Part shown: positions 59,956 through 64,000 of the stretch, in pieces
Layout of the letters: every line of letters begins with the position of its first letter
How positions within the stretch are numbered: the first letter of the stretch is position 1
DNA from: Rhododendron vialii
Lineage: Eukaryota; Streptophyta; Magnoliopsida; Ericales; Ericaceae
Length of the DNA: 64,000 nt
Assembly: GCF_030253575.1 (NCBI RefSeq)
Contig: NC_080559.1
Span: 31,088,501 to 31,152,500, forward strand
Direction of reading: 5' to 3'
The notes under the pieces: model-generated
Database searches by the model: none
Seen by the model: only the letters and a program-made list of their open reading frames with translations
Told to the model about the DNA's origin: nothing
Made by a program: the position numbers and the translations under genes

Positions 59956-62900
59956 CTATCCACCTCTGGGTTCTTGAAATTTCGCCTTCTCGCTAAGCTG
60001 TTCAAAAGAATTTACAATATTTTGTAGCCTTGCAACAAACTCAATCAGCAGTGAAGTAAACGTTGCAAATGACAATGCACTTGCACTTTCATATGTCCTT
60101 ACTTCGCGTTCATTGAGGATGGTATCACCAAGAATTGAGAGACGCGAAGGCCATGTAACCTGATCCTTGAGCATCTCTCCAGTGGACCCCCATTGCACGG
60201 AAGGGTTAATGCTTATATTGGGGTTCTGAGGATCGAAGTGCCGTAGTGTTGAAGCTGATCTCGCATTTAGGGATAATTCACTGAGAGAGTGTATCACTCT
60301 TTGTTTATTTTCATGATCCTTCACCTCAAGAAGGGTATTGGAATCTTCAAACTCTTTGTGTCTTTTCACGCCTTCCCAATTCGCCGAGTTAACCAGGAGG
60401 TATGATTTCTGGTCTATCATCATTTGCAACTCTTCTGCAGCTTCATGGACTTCATGGAGTATGTCTCCATGGCTTAATTTCTCCATCTTTTCAACTTTGT
60501 TTGCAAGTTCACGTAAAATATAGGCCCCTTCAGACCCGACCCTCTGAAGCTCTTTACGAAAGACCTGTCTCAGTTCAAATGGAGCCTACATAACAGAAAA
60601 ATTGAACCCATTATTACATTGAGTTCAACGATAAACTTCTGAAGGCCAGTAAAGTGTCGTACACCTTCCTCGGTGGTAAAGAGGCAAGAAAACAAAATCT
60701 GGATCTTACATATTTGGGCTCGGAAATGTGGTTGCCTGATTTTGAATATGCATTTCCTTCTTCTATGGTTAACAAAAGGTGTGCATAGGCATTCTATCGA
60801 ATTTCTAGAGTCACTTTCTTGGCAAATGGTTAACAGAAAGTGCACAACATGCAACATAAAACCATATTTTCTTCCTTCTATGTTACATAACATTGTACAA
60901 AAGCAAGTTTTCATTTTTTTCCCCTCCTTTTTCTCGCTTTTGGTTCCTGAAGACTAGATGGTAGGTCATTAGGTACGGGCTGTAACCATGCATCAACATA
61001 TAGAGCTGCTGCTTCTTTTTTAACCACAGAATGCACTGATTGCAGTTTAGAGTATTTGATAAGTTTCCCTTCGTCAATCAGACATATAGAGACTTCAAAA
61101 AAACTCGTCCATCCATGAAGAGAATGTGTCACTGCACTAAAATTTTGTTTAGTAGGTAAGATGGTGATGAGATGTCGTAATGCTAATTAAAGCCACAATG
61201 ACTTACAGACAGGCATGTAATGTTAATAAGCCGGAACAATACTGCAGAATTTAAGCCACACAGTGTATGTTAATCTTTTGTTGATTCATGATACAGTTAG
61301 ATCCAAGTAGCCAAACATAACTAACTGGGCCAACAATAAGTAAGCCTGGCTAATGCATTTACAGTGCCTACTTAGAAAAATACCAAACTTTATTCCAAAA
61401 ATCCCTCAACTCATCTGTCGCACAATCTCATGCACATTGATTTCTACAGACAGGAAAGCTTTTTGGTTCTGCTCTACTCAATGGAATCCATTTCTTACCT
61501 TAACCTACCAATTGATGAGGAAGACGTTTTCTGCTTCTGTTCATGAATACTTAAAAACTGAAATTTTCTGCCACTTGAGGTTTGGAGGTATAAGCTAGTT
61601 CTATCCAAAAGGGTTAATGCCAATGAAAAGGGAGCGCTAAATAAAGGCCGTAGAGGTACCTTCTTTCAATAATCTCAAAATGCACCAGTTCCAAGGTCTA
61701 TGACAAGACAACAAGGAGAGATCTTTTTCACCTGTATTTCTGATAGTATACATCCGTGCATTGCCATGACCATGAATGCACAATGCCTTAATGCACCACT
61801 CACTTTGACATAATCACGCCATGGGTAATTCCACATTTTATACCTCCCATGAGGTGGTTCCCAAAGAGCAAAATCCAACTGCAAAAGAAAATAATGAATT
61901 GGAAACATGCCTTTCTTATAGCAGTGTTCTGTAGAATATAAAACGAGGGACAATTGCAGAAAACAAAGTCACACCAGAGAATCCTCTTGGCTTGTGGACT
62001 CTACAGCAGATCTGTACCCGCTATATGTTGGGTCATCAGAAGCCTGGTAAGTAAGAATTTTTGAAGGGATCCTCTCATATTTAACATTTTCCAAGTACTC
62101 ATTTACACAGCCTGTGGAAAAGCTTGTACGTATTATGATGGGTATCATAATTCATAGCTAGTGCACAGATATCAACATAACTTGAATTCAAAGGAAGCAA
62201 GTAAAACTTCTAACCTTCCAAGGATGTAGCAACACCCTTAAAATTTTTCACAACCAATTTGTGCAAATCCTCGCCTGCCCAAATCGGGTAGATACAGATA
62301 TTTACACCTAGACAAATACCAGCTCCAACTGCAATTAGCAGCAATCGAGATATAGCAGTTTTGAAAAAACTTGAAGACCCCGATACCAGCACAATACAGT
62401 AAGTCAATAAAAACACCCGGAATCCGTATTCGTATTGCTTCATTGCCGGGTACAGTTTCACATAGCTTGCAAGAAATCCTACAACCCCAATATGGTGCAT
62501 CAGTTTGTATACTATTCACAACAGTCAAGGTTAATATCCATAAATGGGTATTGATAGATTTAACAGCTTGCACTTTACCTGCACCAAAGATGCTTAACAC
62601 AATAAAAACTTCTTGGTATTCTCCAGCCAACTCAGTTAGTTCAGCAATGCCCAGAGCAAGTGCTCCAGCCGATAATGTCCCCAGAGCACGGTTAAATCCT
62701 TTGTTAAGTGTTGCTCCTAAATAATCAAAATCTCCACCAATAAGCTCAGCAGAATCACAGAAACAACCGATCATCAACCTTAACAGAATCAAAAACTGAT
62801 TGAACAATAAAAAGCTGCTCAGGCTGCATTCACTAAAAAAGCCAACTTTTTGGAATCTTTTCGTCTCTAGTGATTTTCTTTCATAATTTTTCTACTTCTC

Positions 62901-63802
62901 CGATCCTTCTTGTATCATATGGGCCGGATAAACACAGAAGGTTTTACCAGAAGCTTTAAAAAAACACTAAATAAAAGGAAACAATAGTATTTAGCTTGTC
63001 CCATCTTTGGGGGCCCTTTTCCAATGTTTAACGCAGAAAATCCTGAAAAGTAACAAAATCTCCACGATAACCAACAAAACAAAACAAAACTTCACCAAAC
63101 ACAGATTTCCAAAAAAAACAATACTGATTCTTTTTTCTTTTCTAATGGTTAACGTAGACAAACGGGAACAGTTAGAAAATCTTCACCATAAGCTAAAAAC
63201 AAACGGACGGAGGATAATATGTTAATAATTCTAAACAAGTTAAGATATCATATATATCTCACGGGTACTAATAACCTTCACAGATATCAATACACTTTTT
63301 TCAGAAATCTATGCACTCATATATCAAAAAAAAAAAAAAATCTTTGAGAAAAGCACTTTGACTCGACCTCAATCCCAAATTCGCAATCAATCAGTTTGAC
63401 TCGACCTCAATTTCACAAAACAAACGCACGACACTCAAATTTGAGCATTAATCTAATCATACCGATGCTAAACTCGAATACCACAACGACTGTCAGTATC
63501 GCCCAGATTGAATACTGACTAATCTCCTTCAAGGGTTCTTTGAAGAAAATCAGAATCGATACAAGGGCCAAAGCCAGGCCCATTTTGGCTGCGAATACAA
63601 CCTTTCTCGGATCAGAACGGCCCATTTCGTACGCCTTGATCGACCATTCTCGCACATTGGTGCATAAAGCGGTGAACTTTTCGCGAACTGAACGGGACCG
63701 GGGCGCGTCATCGCCGCCGTCCGATCGGCCGATCCCCAGCTCCGAGTAGTCTTTTCTGGAGAGTAGTTTTTCTGCAAAGCTGTGCCTTAGTGTTCCTGCC
63801 AT
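59956..63802 (-). CDS. ALMT: Aluminium-activated malate transporter (ALMT) family anion channel, 6 exons
   Basis: Exons: 63802-63463, 62716-62579, 62478-62215, 62111-61975, 61878-61732, 60585-59956; one frame, 551 aa, GT-AG throughout. The soluble N-terminus is followed by membrane helices from about residue 75: [60 protein letters not shown], then [20 protein letters not shown] and a helix ending in [19 protein letters not shown]. The cytosolic half holds the ALMT signature [15 protein letters not shown] and a long helical tail. ALMTs carry malate and other anions across plasma or vacuole membranes. The 63-residue lead before the first helix and the sequence resemble the vacuolar ALMT9 group, but I infer the location. 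The start is preceded by a GA tract (63869-63910). Confidence 0.92.
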
Positions 63803-63868
63803 TTCTTTTTAAACTTTATCGAACTAGTGTCACGGAGAAGAATGTGGATAGAAGAGGATTGCATCTAC

Positions 63869-63910
<42 letters not shown>
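63869..63910. repeat. (GA)n tract in the ALMT 5' leader or promoter
   Basis: A 42-bp GA run lies 67-108 bases upstream of the ALMT ATG; on the coding strand it reads as (CT)n. CT-rich leaders are common at plant core promoters. The rest of 63803-64000 shows no TATA box I trust. Confidence 0.7.
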
Positions 63911-63913
<3 letters not shown>

Positions 63914-64000
63914 GGGTAACCGAACCAGCCATGTTTGATTAGTTTTGAATAGACTGGTCGCTGGCAGCTTCTGATTTCTGTGTATTTGGATACATACATG

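Overview
The window looks like nuclear DNA of a flowering plant, most likely a woody eudicot. The evidence is intron-rich genes with GT-AG junctions, AT-rich intergenic DNA, plant-only families (ALMT, self-incompatibility S1, ER-body-type VIT1 proteins), and many short inverted-repeat transposons, LINE pieces and GA/CT microsatellites. I cannot name the species.

Layout: 1-11.1 kb holds no gene I can support. It is a nest of repeats: fold-back elements, Tourist-like MITEs, three tandem copies of a ~1.06 kb inverted-repeat unit, and a ~1 kb hAT-like element. 11.2-19.2 kb (+) is an 11-exon gene for a membrane-of-ER-body-like (VIT1/CCC1 family) protein. 20.5-21.6 kb holds two MITEs. 21.8-28.3 kb (-) is a TMEM120/TMPIT-like gene whose second exon I could not find. 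31.6-35.9 kb (+) is a 4-exon gene for a predicted plastid membrane protein with a CxxC...CxxC zinc ribbon. 36.3-37.6 kb holds two related palindromic MITEs and a tandem duplication. 38.0-53.9 kb (+) is a 22-exon 5'-3' exoribonuclease (XRN2/3 type) without the zinc knuckle and with a duplicated basic tail; its introns carry a solo LTR, a LINE end and Stowaway MITEs. 55.8-56.2 kb (-) is a small secreted S1-family gene. 57.1-58.8 kb (-) is a small predicted plastid membrane-protein gene. 59.9-63.8 kb (-) is an aluminium-activated malate transporter gene.

The genes are unrelated housekeeping, transport and secreted-protein genes with no sign of a shared pathway. For the intact genes I checked every junction by reading frame: MEB-like 1006 aa, zinc-ribbon protein 247 aa, XRN 905 aa, plastid membrane protein 226 aa, ALMT 551 aa. 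The most unusual items are the triplicated inverted-repeat array and its exact 35-bp match upstream of the MEB-like gene, the altered XRN, the missing TMPIT exon with a read-through membrane-anchor frame, and a solo LTR that cleanly splits a 42-bp coiled-coil repeat.
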